From the NCBI GenBank assembly GCA_033032865.1, contig JAWHQI010000201.1:1303501-1367500 (forward strand): 64,000 nucleotides of DNA, given 5' to 3'. The position numbers were made by a program, and so were the translations under genes. How positions within the stretch are numbered: the first letter of the stretch is position 1; every line of letters starts with the position of its first letter. The stretch comes from Dactylorhiza incarnata. Taxonomy: Eukaryota > Streptophyta > Magnoliopsida > Asparagales > Orchidaceae. The notes beneath the pieces are model-generated. The model was not told where the DNA came from, made no database searches, and saw only the letters and a program-made list of their open reading frames with translations. Below are positions 33,864 through 45,670 of this stretch, in pieces.

Positions 33864-35670
33864 TGTTGGGCACATTGCCCAGCAGTGTTCCTGATTTGAA
33901 GAAATGCTCAGCTCAATGATAAGTGCAAGTTGTATATAATGTCATATCTAGTTCATGCTTGTAGAGATGAGACAATATATCCATTACTTTAATAACCTGC
34001 CTAAGTATAACATCATCGAAAAAGGATTGACATATCGTCGACAATAATAGGCACATCGTTGAAATGATGAGTAAAATAAAGAAGAATGGTTGTGTCTGAT
34101 GTCATCGAAAAGGCTCAAACATATCGTCGACAACAACAGATGTATCATCGACAACATCAGGCATATCGTCAAGAATATGCAGATCAAGGCAAAATGGTGA
34201 TATCATTGTGACATCTAAACGATGATATCAGAATGTCGAGATAAAGAAGAAGACTCAAAGAGGTCAACAATGTCGTCAATAAGGAGCCTTGTTGTCAGAA
34301 AGGCTAAGTGAGACTGATGGCGATTGACATCATCGTAAAGAAGGCGTGACGTCGAGAAGACTGAAGAAGGTCATTTGAAGACAAGCAGTTGCTAAAGTAT
34401 AGTCTGTCGACATGATATCATTCATGTCGTCGACATGATAAGGTGGTCTAAGCGACATCGTGCAGACAAGGAGTTCTCGCCGATATCGGTTTGATGACTT
34501 CGTGTCGTCTTAAGCTCAAATGGAGAAGTGATGTGCAATATCGTCGAGATATCACTATCTGATGAAGAATTGAAGAAGAGACTAGTTCAATGCATCGACA
34601 AAGTCATGTCGTCAAGATATTATCCATGTCGTCGTAACAATGGAAATATCATCGAGACAAATTCAAAAGTAGCCAGACGCACTGTCAACATTTAATGTCG
34701 CCGCCTGATTTTCCAATCAGTGCATGCTCTCGAGGGATGGGCGTCTGACAGTAAAGGACATCATATGTGACCGTTATGCAGGACATCTGTCCTATAAAAG
34801 AGAACAGTGATGCCCAAGAAAAAAAGTGATAGAGAAACATTCGAAAAAGTATCCGGCCTAGCAATACAACAGTATAAGCGACAGTGAAGAAGAAGGAATA
34901 AATGAACAAAACGATCACCTTGTGTTCTTCAAGTTGCAGTCAAGCCACATCGACATATAAGTTTCTCTCAAGAAAAGAAGCAAGTCAACATCCGGCAAAG
35001 CTAGAAGGCTTGAAGAAGATTTGCACCATTCAGATTGAAAATCAGAAGCATCTCCTTCAAGTCAAGAAGCCAATCTCCATCAGGCATAAGAAACAGTTTT
35101 CTTTATTGAAATCTCTTGTAAGGCTTGCGGGCCTAGAACCTGTAAGATCTGTTTCAGATATGAGTGTCAAGCTTGAGGGCTTGATATCTGTGAGGCTTGA
35201 GGGCTAGGGCAGAGGACTTGCGGGTCCAAATGTGTCGAGCTTGCTGCCTCGGGTGCAGTGAAGGGGCTTGCGGGCCTAGGCTGCAGGCAAGACTTGCGGG
35301 TCTGTGCTGTGTAGGGCTTAAGGGCCTGCGTGTCGAGCTTGCGGGCTTGGGTGCAATGAAGGGACTTGCGGGCCTATACTGCAGGGACTTGCGGGTTCGA
35401 GTTGTACGGCTTGCGGGACGGAGACGTTGGCGGTGTTTGCCAAGCCTAGCACACAGCTAGGTAGGCGCAGAGGGAAAGAGGACTACTCATGACACCCTAT
35501 CTTGAGGATCCTCTAAAAGTTCTTGCGTGCTTTCTGTGTTGTGCTATTCTAATTTATAGATCTATTAACCAGAAATCAAGAACACCAAAAGGGGGAACAA
35601 AAATAATTTGAAATACCTATTCACCCCCCCCCCCCCCTTTAGGTGATAAGTCGACACCCAATAACTAACA
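33864..35670 (+). repeat. 3' LTR of Cop5
   Basis: 1807 bp from TGTTGGGCACATTGCCC to CAATAACTAACA, matching the 5' LTR with scattered substitutions. The ATCGTCGAC array and the TATA box (CTATAAAAG, 34792-34800) are retained. A run of about 17 C lies near 35622-35638. Confidence 0.92.
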
Positions 35671-36392
35671 CCTACCCCGTCCTCTTTATTCAGCTCCACA
35701 AATATCTCACCAAAGCCAAAAGGCCGATCCTAGCCGCACACGCAAATATGAACTTTAGTTGAATTATTATTTTCATTTTGGGGGTGTTGATGTGATTAAT
35801 TTATTGTGGATATGTGGATGTGCTCCTTTGGAAAAATGAGAAAAGAACCAAAAATAGTTGGGGAAAAAGAAAAAAAAATGAAAAAGGAAAATTTAGTGTG
35901 AAAAAGTGAAATGAGAAAAAGTTAAATTGAAAATTATTTGCGAAAATTTGTTTTGGGATTAGGTGGTGCCAACACCCATGTTGTCAAGTCCAAGTGTAGG
36001 GGTGTGGTGCATCCACATGTTTTTTGAGTTGTCGCGCTGATAGTTCCTGTTGTGCGAGCTCATTTGGGTTAGCAGCATTAAACCCTCATGTTTATCTTTG
36101 TATACCTTACCGTAACCCAAACCCCATCTCTAACTTAAAGTCCTACTGACTCGCGCGGTGAACCAAACTAGTGTCGTGGAGAGAGTACGAACGGGTGAGC
36201 TTATGGTCACCGACATTGATGGATTTATTTGGAGATTTTTCCGAGTCCTGATCTTTGGCAATGCTCACCTTATCGATCAGTTAACTTTATTCATACACGT
36301 GACCGGATGATTCATCATGATTCATTTTTTGAGTAGAAATAATATATAGCTACGCTCCTAGAAATTTATAAACTAATATGTATAATTAAAAG
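35671..36392 (+). other. Gyp1 internal tail, third segment
   Basis: Resumes Gyp1 after Cop5 and aligns with Gyp3 46830-47520 (shared AAAGCC-AAAGGCC-ATCCTAG, CCATGTTGT, GGATTT, CGACATTGATGGATTT and ATAAACTAATATGTATAATTA). No gene is seen. It ends at AAAAG, the Cop6 insertion point. Confidence 0.85.
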
Positions 36393-38095
36393 GGAAAGTG
36401 CGCAGTGTGCGTCTGAGATTCCTCTGCAGGGGGGGTGATTAGAGATTTATAATATTTCTATTCTAACTATGTAAACAATAAAATAAACTAAGGAGTTATA
36501 CTCAACAAAAACACAGGCAGAATAATAATATTGTAGGAAATAAATTGATGAATAAAAGGAATTAGGACAGCATAGAAAAGCACAACAAAAACACCAAAAA
36601 CTTTATAGAGGTTCCCCAAAATGTGGGTACTCCCCTCTTCTACCACTTGGTAGGGATGCACCAACTGTGCCAGAGTCTTTTGGTAAGGAGACTCTCAGAA
36701 ACACTGATCTTTTGATAAGAAGATCAAGAACAACCAGAACTTTTGATAAGGAGATCTTGAACCCCCAGATCTTTTGATAAGGAGATCTTCAACCACTGAA
36801 TCCTTTGGAAGAGGGATTCTTAAATCTCTTTTACAAGAGAGAATGGGAAGGAAAAAGAAGGTGGGGAGAAGGGGAAGAATTATGTTCTCAGAACTCTTAT
36901 GAGGCTTGTATGAAGAATAACTTCTTGAATCTTTCACTGGATCTGCTTATGATTAACTCATGATTATGTTGGTGATGTATTGCAGGAGCTATGGTTATCA
37001 GATACTTTCTCTTTCTTCTGATTAAGATCTAGCTGCTGTATGATTGTGATGAAGAACAGCCTTCAGATCTTCTGTTATATAAGATGGAGAGAAGCAGTTC
37101 TTTCTTTTCTGTATGTTCTCTATTAGGGTTCCTGAGGAGGAAGAAGAAGAGGGAGCCCTAATAGAAAAACTGTTGGACAATTGTGATGAATGCTGTGGTT
37201 TTTCTTTTTCTTTTTTTTCTTTCCTTTTATTCTCCCTGCTCAATTTGAATTTGTTTTCTTTTCTTGTAAGTCTTGAAAATGTATATTTGTCTGGACAATT
37301 ACTCTTTTCCTTCCTTCTTTAATTCCCGACCCGTCCACCAACAATAAGCTTATTTCCAAGAAAACTTTTGTGTTCTGTCTTAATTCTTCTTTCCATTAGA
37401 GGCAATTAATGAGCCGTTGGGGAACGATCTTGAGTGAGGTGGGCCATGAGAGAGGGTCCAAAATGACAGCTGAAATGGTTTCCTTTTCAGATTGTATTCG
37501 ACGTAGCGTCAAGTTCTCTTCCTCTCATATCGACGCACCTTCGAGTTCTTGTAGGAGCAGCTTCGAATTCATCCTTACTCTGATTGAACTCTACTAGTCG
37601 ACGTTGCGTCGATATCTTATCGATGTAACCATCGAGTTGAGGGCATGGCTCTGGACTTCATTATCTGCGTCGAGATGAAGTCGATGTTGCATCAACTTTA
37701 AATGGCTTCAACTGATACTTCCTTCTGCGTTGAGTTGAAGTAGATGATGCATCGACTTCTCAAGGTACTTAGACAAGTCCATGGCCTCTATGTCGATATC
37801 TACTCGACATAACGTCGACTTTATCTACTTCGACAAAAGGGGTGAGTTGCTTGGACTTTTAGTCAAAGTAGCGTCGACAATAACTTGATGTTGCGTCGAT
37901 TTCTATTCGACAGAAATGTTAACTTTGCCCAAATTGTGCTTCTCTTGATCTGGTCTTGACACCCTAGGTTGAGTGTGACATCCTAAGACATCTAATGACC
38001 AGATTACCCTCAATATAAGATGGGTAATTCAACCTAAGAGATAAAATCACTTTTTAGGTAATTTGCTAAGTTAAGTCAAAGGGTTTTTCCCAACA
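36393..38095 (-). repeat. 3' LTR of Cop6
   Basis: On the minus strand it starts TGTTGGGAAAAACCC at 38095 and runs to 36393 (1703 bp). A minus-strand TATA box (TTATATAA) lies at about 37075-37082. The U3 part (37495-37925) is filled with GTCGACG, CGTCGA, TTGCGTCGA and TCGACGCA words, on both strands. GATCTTTTGATAAGGAGATC-type tandem words lie at 36676-36810 in R/U5. The ORFs at 37022-37322 fall in the LTR and recur in the partner LTR. Confidence 0.9.
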
Positions 38096-38108
38096 ATCTC
38101 CCTTTATT
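38096..38108 (-). other. Polypurine tract of Cop6
   Basis: On the minus strand AAATAAAGGGAGATT directly precedes the TGTTGGG LTR start. Confidence 0.75.
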
Positions 38109-38469
38109 TATCTTAACAAATTTTACAGCTAAATTAATGTGATTTTACACATTTCTTTGTATAAACAAACATACATACAAGGCAGCATAGACATAAGAAA
38201 ATGATAGATTGTAGACAAGCTATTCCATTCATTTGTCAGCCAGTTATATTGTTCTTTCCACAAAAATATTTGCATAGGCTATACATTTGTTAGGCAATTA
38301 TATTGTTCTTTCCACAAGAATAATAATCAGGAGTTCTTATTTTTCTTGAAAATACCTTTGGAATAACCTTCCTTTGAGCCATCTTCAGAGGCTCATCATC
38401 ATCTTCATGAAGTAATTCACCATCAGCCTCTATTTCTGGTTCTTCAGTGACGTTGTCCTTGAGAGACTC

Positions 38470-39332
38470 CCCCTAAAATTGTGCATTTAGTTCAGCAAAG
38501 TCAACTGCTTCCTTGGCAATCTTTGCCACTTCATCCAGTAACTCTTCATCTTGAAGCTCCCCCTGATCTCCTGCAGTACTTACATCAGCCATGTCTTTAT
38601 CTAGATTCCTTTGGACTTCTGGAGCAGGCCCCCCCCCCCTTAGTAGATGGGAGCTCCCCCTGATTATCTGCAGTAGGATCCACTTGATTTTCTGGCTCAT
38701 TTACTTTCTCATTCCCTTCTTGGAAGAGGGTCACTTTCCCAGGGTCTTAAGCATCTTTTCCTTTATTAGGACCACTCCCATCTAGTACATGCCTTTCTTT
38801 CTCCAAAGCATTCTCCCCCTTCTTAACCTTGCTGTGAAGAGAGGTTAAGAATTCTTTTGTGACCATGGAGGAAGACACAAAGTCCTTGAGGCTTTGGAAG
38901 GATCTTGTAGAATCTAATAACACAACCTCCATTTGGGAATACTTTCTCGTAAATTTCCGTGCATGAGATGTTGTTAAGTCTGCAAAGGTGGAGGAGGCAA
39001 GACCAAATGCCTTGGAGATGATTTGCTCAAGATCAATTGGAGAGATATGAGAGGTAGATGGAGGAGGTGATGGAGGGAGGTCTTCTTTGATAGGTGAGAG
39101 AGCCTGGTAAATCTCAGGAGAGATATGAATTGGTGGGGGGGAGGAGGAAAAGTGGATGGTAGCTGATGGGGAATTTGAGGAGATGGCTCTGGGACTGAGG
39201 AGGATTTGTGTTGTTGTTGTTGATGTTGGTGTTGTTGTTTTTGGTGCTATTATTGTTGTTGTGGAGCTGAAATGTCTTCCTCAGAGGGATCTGGAATAGT
39301 CTCTAGTGGAGGTATATTATCCCTTGGGGGAT
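38470..39332 (-). pseudogene. Cop6 extra ORF, C-terminal part
   Basis: This is the continuation, beyond Gyp3, of the ORF at 49163-49921. Minus-strand frames give Pro/Gln-rich text from trinucleotide repeats near 39206-39262. Helical pieces follow, such as STRSFQSLKDFVSSSMVTK and VKKGENALEKERHV (38747-38932), and then an acidic end LQDEELLDEVAKIAKEAV (38473-38700). It is interrupted by frameshifts and by a C-run (38627-38639). Its organisation (basic-coiled middle, acidic end) parallels Cop5 32223-33664. Function is unknown. Confidence 0.55.
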
Positions 39333-40831
39333 TGATGAGTCTGGTTTATACAGTGATTTTTGGCCTCATTTGGGTTTATTTTAGTGTCATTGCACTTCAT
39401 TTGCTGTTCATATACGCTTATAATGATAGTATGGCGTCTCTGCGCCTTTTGTGCAATCCTTTCCCCTTTGTGGCATATTTTTTCCTATATATTACTGTAT
39501 GTCTGTGTTATGGATCCGGTGATGTGCACGGATCGGGGTTATTTGTACTTTTCCTGCAGGTCCTGGGGTCGTGTGCACGTTCGGGATGGGGCGGGGTGAT
39601 TTTTGGCCTAAAAAGCCTCTGATCGTGCGCATTCCTTTGCGCACGATCAGGCGCACGATCATTGATCGTGCATTAATTCCCAGCCCAGATCGAGATCGGA
39701 CCAAAGATATGCACACGATCACAGGCCTTTCTTCGCGCACGACCACTGGTCGTGCGCCCCCTGAACGTGCGATGTTTTCTATTTTTTCTTTGCTACAGGT
39801 TGACTGCGCACGATCACAGTCATTCCTTTGCGCACGACCATTGGTCGTGCGCCACTGGCCGTGAGCAGTACTTATTCTGCTCCCTATTTAAGGCGTTGTT
39901 CCGCGATTTTAGGGATAGCAGCGGGTTTTTGGCGCGATTTCTGAGCGCGACTCCGCCGTTCCACCTCTCCAAGGTCCCTCCTTCCATTCCTCCCCTTGGG
40001 AAAGCTTCATCCATTGATCCTAAGGTCATTCTAGGGTTCCGGAAGAATTCTCCGCCATCTACGGCCAGCATTCCAAGAGGAAGACATCTCCATTGGGTGA
40101 AGGAGAAGTGAACCCAGCTATGAGAAGAAGACGGGCAGCGGTTAGAGGTAGTGACAGCCTCTGCATCCCGGAAGCAACCAAGGACTGAGCTCGGAGGAGG
40201 CGTGACGACCCCCCATTCCGACCATGATCCGCGGCGAGGCTTCTCATATCGTGGTTACTTCTACCCCTTCTCTTTTTGTGATTTGTACTCTTAATGGTTG
40301 TAATGAACTGAATGAACATCTATTTGTCTATGAATGGAAGTTTATTTATGATCTTGTCTTTATATTATGCTGTGTTGTGATGCGCTCCACCCCCGCTCCA
40401 CTTACACCCACACGTTCCAGCACCCGCTCTAGCAAAAGCTGGAAGCGATAGAGAAGAGGTGCCTTCGACCCTCAACCCTCACATCTGCACTCACCTCATC
40501 CATATGCTCACCGGCCATCCGCTAAGCGAAGCACGGCATCGCGGCCTGCACTAAACCCATCCACCAAGCGACGCGGTGATTGCGACCCGCATAGTGTTTA
40601 GTTTTCTCATTTCCCGCTCTATAAAATCAACCAAACCCCCTTCTTGTTTTGTTAAACTTAGAACCCCCATAATTAGTTTCCTAACGAGCAAATCGTATTC
40701 CTTAACTTGCGGTCCTTTGAGAACGATATTCGGGGAGCTACTCCCTACTTTTATTACTTGACAACGACCGGTGCACTGCCGTCGTACCGCATTTCATGCC
40801 CGCTAATTAGCGGTGTGGAAATAGCGTGTCA
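39333..40831 (+). repeat. 5' LTR of Gyp3
   Basis: 1499 bp from TGATGAGTCTGG to ATAGCGTGTCA. U3 carries inverted GCGCACGATC / GATCGTGCGC and CGCACGACCA / TGGTCGTGCG words between 39618 and 39860. A TATA-like TATTTAAGG lies at 39885-39893. Several ORFs (39571-39864, 39752-40111 and others) cross the LTR and recur in the partner; they are not treated as genes. Confidence 0.95.
39618..39860. promoter_or_regulatory. Palindromic GCGCACGAYC array in the Gyp3 U3 region
   Basis: About ten copies of GCACGATC, GATCGTGC, GCACGACC or GGTCGTGC lie in 240 bp, several paired as near-perfect inverted repeats around ATTG or ACTGG. The array stops about 25 bp before the TATA-like element. The binding partner is unknown. 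Confidence 0.7.
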
Positions 40832-40837
40832 AGTTTT

Positions 40838-40855
40838 TGGCGCCATTGCCGGGGA
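40838..40855 (+). other. Primer-binding site of Gyp3 (tRNA-Asp)
   Basis: TGGCGCCATTGCCGGGGA matches the tRNA-Asp complement with one change (A for G at the eighth position). It lies six bases after the LTR. Confidence 0.93.
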
Positions 40856-41008
40856 CTGCAAGCGGTTATAATTTGTCTCATGGGAAATTAGTCTAAGGGT
40901 ATTTTGTTTTTTTTGATATTTTTCATTTATGTAGGTTCCCTTGTCTCGTTAGCCTGTGTGCGATTGTTGGGATACTTATAGTCTTTTATTTTTATCTACA
41001 TACCTGAC

Positions 41009-44000
41009 ATGGCTAACAACTGCTTTGAAATATCTACGGAACTAATCACCTTTGTGTCTCAAGCTGACATATTTTCCGGGACTCCTAGTGAGGATGCATT
41101 GTCCCATCTGCAGAATTTTCTTGAAGTGTGCAGTACTTTTCAGCATGCTGAAGGCAATTCGGAAAGGGTCAGGCTTCAGCTGTTCGCTTTCTCATTGGCA
41201 AGAAAAGCTCGAGTTTTGTATCGGGAGATACAAGCAAACGAAGGTCAATTTTGGAGCAAAGTGGAAGAGGAGTTCCTCTGTAAATTCTATTCACGCCACT
41301 ATCTTTTGGAAATGCACAATAGACTGTTATTCTTTACATAGGGCGAAGAAGAAACGCTGATTGACGCATGGGAGAGGTTCAATTTCCTTCAGAAGTTCTG
41401 GTTTGTGCATAGCCTCACAGAACCGGCATGCCTTCAGATATTCTATTTTGGGGTATCAGTTGGGTATAGACCATACTTCGATATGGCTGCGGGTGGATCT
41501 TTATTCAGCAGAACAAGTGCCGACACGTGGCAAATTGTTGAAAAGGTTGCACAAACCAGTGGGATGTGGTGTGCCCCCGCAAGGTGTGGCGAGACCATGA
41601 GTATCTCCTCTACAACATGCCCACCGGATGACAGTATCCCACCTGAGCCTTCTGTTGATAAATTTCGTGTTTTTACCGAATGTATCCTGGGATATATAGA
41701 GGCCCAAAACTGTGCTTTGCTAAGGCTCCAGTCCATGGTTGTGAGCATCATATCTATGGTATCGGAAATGGTGGTCCACCCAAATGAGACATTGAATGTC
41801 ATGCAGCTGAGAAGCGGAAGGTTACCTGTGGAACCCATCAGAAGAAATGAGTCTCATGAAGAGTCGCAAAATCCATCAAGCAAGGATAAGATACTTGCTG
41901 ACGCCGAGACTCCTTTGCCGCTTCTTAGCCCAGCTCCTGCTCAATCATCCACTACCGCCCCATTTCCGCACAGACTGAAGAACACGCAAAAAGAAAAAAA
42001 ATTCCAGAAGTTTCAAAAGATTATGAAAGGGGTGCAAGTTAATATTCCCCTCCTGGACGTCCTCACCCAGATTCCGAGTTACTCAAAATATCTAAAGGAT
42101 CTTCTCGTTCAGAACAAGCGCCTTGAGATGTCCAAGTCTATATCCACCCCAACTGAGGGTGTCACTTTTGCTGTTGCACATTGGCCGGTTAAACGTAAGG
42201 ACCCCGGGAATTTCACCATCCCATGCACCATTGGGCATTCGGGCTGCTATCAGGCATTATGCGATTCCGGTGCTTCAATTAATCTGATGCCTCTTTCAAT
42301 CTTCCGGGAGCTGGGATCTGGTAACTTGAGGCCCACGAACATCAGCCTACAGTTGGCGGATCGGTCTGTTAAGAAACCTATTGGTGTTGTCGAGGACCTA
42401 GCAGTATCGGTCAATGACTTGGTATTCCCTGCTGACTTTGTAATTATGGATATCGCTTCGGATGTTGCTGTCCCTCTTATCTTGGGAAGGCCATTTCTTG
42501 CCACAGCTCGCGCTCTTATTGACGCTGAGAAGGGGAGGTTGACTCTCCGTCTAGGTGGCGATTTGACTACCTTTGACATGTATAAAGCCATTGACAGAGA
42601 TCATCATGCAGACGCTGACGCACTTGAGCTTGTGGAAGATGAACCCGACCTTCGGTCTCCATCTCTTTGGGGCAATGTTGTTGAGGATGCTCCTTGGAAT
42701 ATCAACAGCGACAGCAAGTCTGCTGTGGAATGCACATCTGCGGCATATTTCGATGCCCCTCCAGCTTTGTCCCTCAAACCCCTGCCAGCAAATCTGAAAT
42801 ATTTATTCTTGGGAGATCAGCAAACTCACCCAGTTATTATCTCGGCGCTGCTTCCACTCGAGCATGAGCAATGTTTGGGAGATCTCTTGTGAACGCATAA
42901 GGGCGGATTCGGCTGGAACATTACGGATTTAAAAGGTATCAGCCCTGTTATTTGTATGCACAAAATATTGCTGGAAGAGAGCTTCAAACCGACTGCACAA
43001 CCTCAGCGGCGACTCAACCCTAGGATGCAGGAAGTTGTCAAGAAAGAGGTGATCAAACTGCTCGATGCCGAAATCATATACCCAATCAGCGACAGCAAGT
43101 GGGTGAGTCCAGTGCAGCTTGTCCCAAAAAAGGGTGGCATCACCGTTGTTGAAAATGAGCAGTGTGACCTGTTGCCAACTCGGATTGTTACAGGATGGAG
43201 AGTGTGCATCGACTATAGGAAACTAAATGGCGCAACATGCAAAGATCATTTCCCTCTCCCGTTTATTGATCAGATGATCGAGAGGTTAGCTGGACAGGAC
43301 TATTACTGGTTTTTGGATGGCTACTCAGGATACAATCAGATTCTCATTGACCCAGAGGACCAAGAGAAAACTACGATCACTTGCCCGTCCGGCACCTTCG
43401 CATTGAAACGAATGCCATTCGGGTTGTGCAATGCCCCTGCCACCTTTCAGCGATGTATGCTTTCTATCTTTCATGATATGGTAGGGGAGTTCCTGGAGGT
43501 CTTCATGGATGATTTCACTCTCTTCGGTGCTGATTTTGACTCCTGTTTGAGAAATCTCTCGGCGGTTCTCAAGCGCTGCGAAAGTACAAACCTCGTGCTG
43601 AACTGGGAGAAGTGCCATTTCATGGTCCGGGAGGGAGTTGTTCTGGGACACAAGATTTCAAATAAGGGCATAGAGGTTGATCAAGCCAAGGTGGACATCA
43701 TCAAGAAGCTTCCTCCTCCAACATCTGTGAGAGGGATTCGCAGTTTCTTGGGACATGCAGGATTCTATCGACGCTTCATCAAAAATTTCTCCTCTATAGC
43801 CAAGCCGTTATCCAATCTCTTGGGGAAGGACGAGAGGTTCGATTTCAATGATGCATGTCTGCATGCATTCAACGTGTTGAAGAACTATTTGACGACCGCT
43901 CCGGTGTTGACATCACCGGACTGGTCGCTCCCTTTTGAGCTTATGTGTGACGCCAGTGACATCGCTGTTGGTGCTGTTTTGGGACAAAGAAGGGACAAAA

Positions 44001-45670
44001 TCTTTTACACAATCCACTATGCTAGTCGTACCCTGAATGGAGCTCAGCAGAACTACACAACCACTGAGAAGGAGCTGTTAGCAGTGATTTTCGCTCTTGA
44101 GAAATTTCATTCCTACCTCATTCTGTCCAAAGTCATTGTGCACACGGACCACACTGCTCTAAAGTATCTGAAGCAGAAGAAGGATGCCAAACCAAGGCTC
44201 CTCCGTTGGATCCTGATGCTTCAGGAGTATGACCTCGAGATCCGCGACAATAAGGGAGTTGAGAATGTGATTGCGGATCACTTGTCCAGGCTTGAGTGTG
44301 GAGATCTTTCTCAGCTCAGCCCCCCACCAATTTCTGACTCTTTTCCGGACGAGATGTTGTTCACAGTGGGAACGGTCCCGAGCAACTCTCCATGGTTTGC
44401 GGATATCGCTAATTTCCTGGCGTGCGGTAAACTCCCTCCGAACCTTTCATTTCAGCAAAGAAAGAAATTTCTTTCAGATGCGAAGTACTATTTTTGGGAA
44501 GACCCACTGTTATTCCGCACGTGCGCTGATGGGATCGTCCGCCTGTGTATTCCCGAATCGGAGCAAAAGTCTATATTACTCCATTGCCATGATCGTGAAG
44601 CAGGTGGCCACATGGGGTCTACGCGGACAGCACAGAAGGTTCTTCAATATGGTTTTTATTGGCCCACCCTCTTCTGTGACTCGTACGTGCACGTGAAGGA
44701 ATGCAACGAATGTCAAAGGACTGGGAACATCTCAAGGAAGGATGAAATGCCTCTCAATAGCATGTTGGTCTGCGAACCATTTGATGTCTGGGGGATTGAT
44801 TTCATGGGACCATTCCCAATGTCCCATGGAAAGCTTTATATGATAGTGGCAGTGGACTATGTTTCGAAATGGGTGGAGGCTGAAGCCGTTCCTGCAAATG
44901 ATGCCCGCACAGTTTTAAAGTTCATCCACAAGAACATCTTCACCAGATTCGGAGCGCCGCGGGCAATCATTAGCGATGGAGGCAGCCACTTCTGTAACAA
45001 ACTGTTCCTTCAACTATTGAAGAAGTTTGGGGTGCATCATTAAGTCGCTTTAGCCTATCACCCGCAAACGTGCGGACAGGTGGAAGTTTCTAATAGAGAG
45101 CTTAAACGGATAATAGAAAAATCAATACACTCTAATAGAAAGGATTGGGCATTGAGGGTGGACGATGCACTTTGGGCATACCGAACAGCTTTCAAGACCC
45201 CTATCGGGATGTCCCCATTTCAGCTAGTTTATGGAAAGGCATGTCACTTACCTGTGGAACTAGAACATAAAGCTCTATGGGCAACCAAATTATTGAACAT
45301 GGACCTCCATGCCGCAGAAAGCCGACGTCTCGCCCAGTTGAACGAACTTGATGAATTTCGGCAGTTTGCTTATGAAAATGCCCGCATATATAAAGAAAGG
45401 ACAAAGCAGTGGCATGATAAGCGTATTGCGCAAAAAGAATTCAGAATTGGAGACCGTGTCCTTCTTTACAATTCCCATCTCCGTCTGTTCCCGGGAAAGC
45501 TGAAGTCTCGCTGGAGTGGTCCATTCGTGGTTACCGACGTTGCGCCCTTTGGAGCAATCGAAATATCCGGAGAAAAAGGAGAAAAATTCAAGGTGAATGG
45601 GCATCGCCTAAAGATCTACGAGGGAAGCACGGCCTTGCCTGACCATCAAGTGGTACATTTAGTTGACTAA
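41009..45670 (+). pseudogene. Gyp3 gag-pol polyprotein, one frame broken by three stop codons
   Basis: All pieces lie in one frame with no frameshift. Gag (from 41009) shows FSGTPSEDALSHLQNFLEVC and RVRLQLFAFSLARKAR, then TAG at 41339-41341, then ETLIDAWERF. Protease has CDSGASINLM (DSG at 42263-42271) and PLILGRPFL. TGA at 42890-42892 precedes RT, which shows [26 protein letters not shown] and the catalytic FMDD at 43502-43513. RNase H has [20 protein letters not shown] and ADHLSRLE. Integrase has an HHCC region (44583-44715), catalytic Asp at 44798 and 44975, TAA at 45041-45043 and the Glu at 45083 ([10 protein letters not shown]), then a GPFVVTDV C-terminus. The first two stops fit CAG-to-TAG and CGA-to-TGA changes. 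Length without the stops is near normal for the family. Confidence 0.93.

Larger units (their letters stand above)
23291..35670 (+). mobile_element. Cop5: pol-less copia element with extra 3' ORF, carrying a CACTA insertion
   Basis: Related LTRs (23291-25092 and 33864-35670) flank an internal region with a tRNA-Met-type primer site, a gag remnant ending at a WVPKEY word, then no protease, integrase or RT, and an extra ORF region 31496-33664. CCTAC is duplicated at 23286-23290 and 35671-35675. The CACTA element 26910-31248 sits between gag and the extra ORF. Removing it leaves about 4.4 kb of internal DNA, too short for pol. Only the first bases of the left LTR are altered (TACTGGG for TGTTGGG). 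Confidence 0.9.

Noticed and set aside
36695..37322. ORFs rich in Ser, Lys or Phe in the Cop6 LTR
   Set aside because: Repeated at 53283-53655 with changed frames. They are LTR sequence, not genes.
41339..41341. Programmed readthrough of the gag TAG in Gyp3
   Set aside because: The codons after the TAG do not fit the CARYYA readthrough signal, and two further unrelated stops lie downstream, so decay is simpler.
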